Source: an archaeon (GTDB lineage Archaea; Hydrothermarchaeota; Hydrothermarchaeia; JALTZZ01; JALUTC01). From it: 7,928 nt of DNA. The notes beneath the pieces were generated by a model. The model searched no databases, was not told the origin of the DNA, and saw nothing but the letters and a program-made list of their open reading frames with translations. The translations under genes were made by a program, and so were the position numbers. The first letter of the stretch is position 1. Each line of letters opens with the position of its first letter. The DNA lies in assembly GCA_027058345.1 (NCBI GenBank), contig JALUTC010000191.1:1-7928 (forward strand), written 5' to 3'. Positions 6,168-7,928 of this stretch are shown piece after piece.

Positions 6168-7316
6168 TTGTTATCGAAAAGGGTTTTAAATATACCAAAG
6201 AGTTCAACGCTTCAAATAACTGCAAAGGCTAAGGAATTGAAAAGAATGGGATTCGATGTAATAAATTTTGCTGCAGGAGAGCCGGATTTCAAAACACCAA
6301 AGGAAGTAATAAACGAGATTAATCGTGCAATTGAAGAAGGATATATATATTATGCGCCTTCAAAAGGTTATAAAGAATTAAGGGAGGAAATTTGTAAAAA
6401 ATACAAAGAATTATATAACGTAGATATAAATCCTGAAGAGGTAATAATAACACCAGGAGCAAAGCAAGCAATCTTCGAGGCAATTTCATCCATAATAAAT
6501 CCAGGAGATAAGGTCTTGATTCCAAGTCCTTGCTGGGTTAGCTATGAACCAATGGTTAAACTCTGCGATGGAAGGGTTGAATTCGTTAGAACAATAGAAG
6601 AGGAAGGATTCAAAATAGATATTGAAGATTTAAGAAAGAAAGCAAATGGTGCAAAGCTTTTAATCATAAATTATCCGAATAATCCTACTGGAAGTAGTTA
6701 TGGATATGATGAATTGAAGGAGATTGTGGACATTTGTTTGGAAAATAACTTATACATATTATCGGATGAAATATACGATAGGATTACGTTCGAGAAGCAT
6801 GTAACGATGCTAAGCTTTAAAGATATAAGGGATAGATTGATAGTTGTAAATGGATTTTCGAAAACATATTCAATGACAGGGTTTAGACTAGGATATGCAA
6901 TTGCGAATGAGAAAATAATAGATGAAATGTCAAAGGTTCAAGAGCATACCGTTTCATGTGCTACAAGTTTTATTCAAATCGCAGCAATAACTGCTTTGAG
7001 AAAATGTGAATACTTTGTAAGAATGATGAACTACGAATATAAAAGAAGAATGGATTATATATCGAGGAGATTGAGCGAAATCGGAATAAGTTTTGTCAAG
7101 CCGAAAGGCACGTTTTATATATTTCCAAAGTTTAATTACAATGGATTTAAGCTCGCAAATATATTAATCGAAAAATATCACGTCGCAACAATTCCTGGAG
7201 AAGCATTTGGTATTGGTGGTGAGAATCACTTAAGATTATCAATAACATTACCTATTGAGAAAATTGAGGAAGGAATTCAGAGAATAGAGAAATGTTTAAA
7301 AGAGATGAATTATTAG
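6168..7316 (+). CDS. aspC: Pyridoxal-phosphate class I aminotransferase, aspartate aminotransferase type
   Basis: A complete 382-residue fold type I aminotransferase. From the TTG start it begins LSKRVLNIPKSSTLQITAKAKELK, which fits the usual start of the family (LSxR...SxTLxI) well. Visible landmarks are AAGEPDFKTP (35-44), YAPSKGYKELREEI (62-75), TPGAKQAIFEA (95-105) for phosphate binding, W123 in PCWVSYEPM, N171 in NYPNNPTG, D200 and Y203 in LSDEIYDRI, the Schiff-base lysine K232 in NGFSKTYSMTGFRLGY with R240, and R356 in HLRLS, which holds the substrate alpha-carboxylate. It transfers an amino group between an amino acid and a 2-oxo acid in the cytoplasm; aspartate/2-oxoglutarate is the likeliest pair, but broad or aromatic specificity in this archaeal family cannot be excluded. 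A GTG three codons upstream is the alternative start but overlaps the ribosome site. The end overlaps the next gene by 25 bp, suggesting an operon. Confidence 0.92.
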   Translation: MLSKRVLNIPKSSTLQITAKAKELKRMGFDVINFAAGEPDFKTPKEVINEINRAIEEGYIYYAPSKGYKELREEICKKYKELYNVDINPEEVIITPGAKQAIFEAISSIINPGDKVLIPSPCWVSYEPMVKLCDGRVEFVRTIEEEGFKIDIEDLRKKANGAKLLIINYPNNPTGSSYGYDELKEIVDICLENNLYILSDEIYDRITFEKHVTMLSFKDIRDRLIVVNGFSKTYSMTGFRLGYAIANEKIIDEMSKVQEHTVSCATSFIQIAAITALRKCEYFVRMMNYEYKRRMDYISRRLSEIGISFVKPKGTFYIFPKFNYNGFKLANILIEKYHVATIPGEAFGIGGENHLRLSITLPIEKIEEGIQRIEKCLKEMNY

Positions 7317-7928
7317 AAAAAATAATAGAGGATCAAAGAGCTTTAGTAAAATATATATTAAGGAAGGAAAAGATTACGATCGATAGTGATATATTTTCTT
7401 CAAAGCATCCTCCGTATTTATTACTTAAACGATTAGAAAAGAAAGGTAAGAGGTTTTCCGAAGAAGAGATATGTAGAGCGATATTGATGGATACACTTTA
7501 TTCTCCTATTGCAACAATCGTTCAAGAAATAAGGGGAAGGTTTTACGAGGATTTGATAGAAAAATGGTTAAAAAATATTGGAGTAAAATATAGAAGAGGA
7601 ATGAAAAATAAGAAGCATCCAGATTTTCTTCTCGAAACTTCAATTAAAATCGATGGAGAAAATGTAAATTGGATTGAAAGTAAGTTCTTTTATGCTGATG
7701 AAGATATTCATAAATATTTCAAGAAAAAACAATACGAGAGTTATAAGAAATATGGTAAAGGATTAATCGTTTATTGGTTAGGATTTAATGTGAAAGATGA
7801 CGAATTTATAATAAAAGATTACAAACTATTTTATAAGGAATTCCCCCATATAAAAATATATGATATTGGTTATATAGATAAAGGTATAGATGAATTTATA
7901 GATATTCTAAAAAAGCATAATATAAAGG
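7292..7928 (+). CDS. CDIN1/C15orf41-like 'TPD' family PD-(D/E)XK nuclease homologue, partial (3' end beyond right edge)
   Basis: The first 212 residues of a protein read from the ATG at 7292, inside the end of the aminotransferase gene in another frame. An N-terminal helical part (1-80) leads to RGRFYEDLIEKWLKNIGVKYRRG (81-103) and then to a block that closely resembles human CDIN1 and its archaeal relatives: HPDFLLE (109-115), NVNWIESKFFYADEDIHKYFKKKQYESYKKYGKGLIVYWLGF (124-165). H109-P110-D111 takes the place of the family's TPD; with E129 and K131 (IESK) and Q147 it forms a PD-(D/E)XK nuclease active site. Human CDIN1 is linked to congenital dyserythropoietic anaemia type I and binds codanin-1; the archaeal role is unknown. 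No clear Shine-Dalgarno is seen, so it is probably read by coupling to the gene before. About 20-60 residues may be missing, judged from the human length of about 280. Confidence 0.85.
   Translation, partial: MFKRDELLEKIIEDQRALVKYILRKEKITIDSDIFSSKHPPYLLLKRLEKKGKRFSEEEICRAILMDTLYSPIATIVQEIRGRFYEDLIEKWLKNIGVKYRRGMKNKKHPDFLLETSIKIDGENVNWIESKFFYADEDIHKYFKKKQYESYKKYGKGLIVYWLGFNVKDDEFIIKDYKLFYKEFPHIKIYDIGYIDKGIDEFIDILKKHNIK

Noticed and set aside
6319..6525. 68-codon minus-strand open frame in the aminotransferase gene, rich in leucine.
   Set aside because: The leucine-rich product is what antisense of this coding stretch gives; no promoter or ribosome site.

Overview
The window looks like a piece of an AT-rich (about 30% GC by eye), gene-dense archaeal chromosome, probably from a thermophile. 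Three things point to archaea: the last gene is an archaeal homologue of the eukaryotic CDIN1/C15orf41 'TPD' nuclease family; the radical SAM protein resembles the BioB/HydE/HmdB-like proteins of archaea; and some genes that open transcription units lack a Shine-Dalgarno site (leaderless style), while cas2, cas7 and the aminotransferase have strong GGAGATGAT/GAGGTGAT-like sites. Proteins rich in I, K and E and poor in Q fit a thermophile. The sequence does not settle the phylum.

Positions 1-4727, all on the minus strand, form one tightly packed CRISPR-Cas type I operon, transcribed cas1 > putative cas8 > cas7 > cas5 > cas3. Neighbouring genes overlap by 4 bp (ATGA) or are 2-6 bp apart, so they are probably translationally coupled. 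Cas7 is of the Cst2/DevR kind, which with Cas5 and an HD-helicase Cas3 points to subtype I-B or a relative. cas3 runs off the left edge; only its HD domain, Walker A and the following motif are present. The 443-residue gene between cas1 and cas7 is not recognisable as a known family and is called Cas8 from its place.

cas2 (4847-5110) lies on the plus strand, head-to-head with cas1 across 119 bp. This splits the adaptation pair into two transcription units, which is the most unusual point of layout here. There is no CRISPR array, cas4 or cas6 in the window.

Positions 5096-7928 look like ordinary chromosome: a biotin-synthase-like radical SAM protein with an unusual CX4CX2C cluster motif (minus strand, overlapping the end of cas2 tail-to-tail by 15 bp), then, divergent from it across only 43 bp, a class I aminotransferase of the aspartate aminotransferase type, whose last codons overlap the start of the CDIN1-like PD-(D/E)XK protein, cut by the right edge. 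The Cas proteins would work together as follows: Cas1-Cas2 acquire spacers, Cas8-Cas7-Cas5 build the Cascade complex, and Cas3 unwinds and degrades targeted DNA. No stretch above 119 bp lacks a gene.
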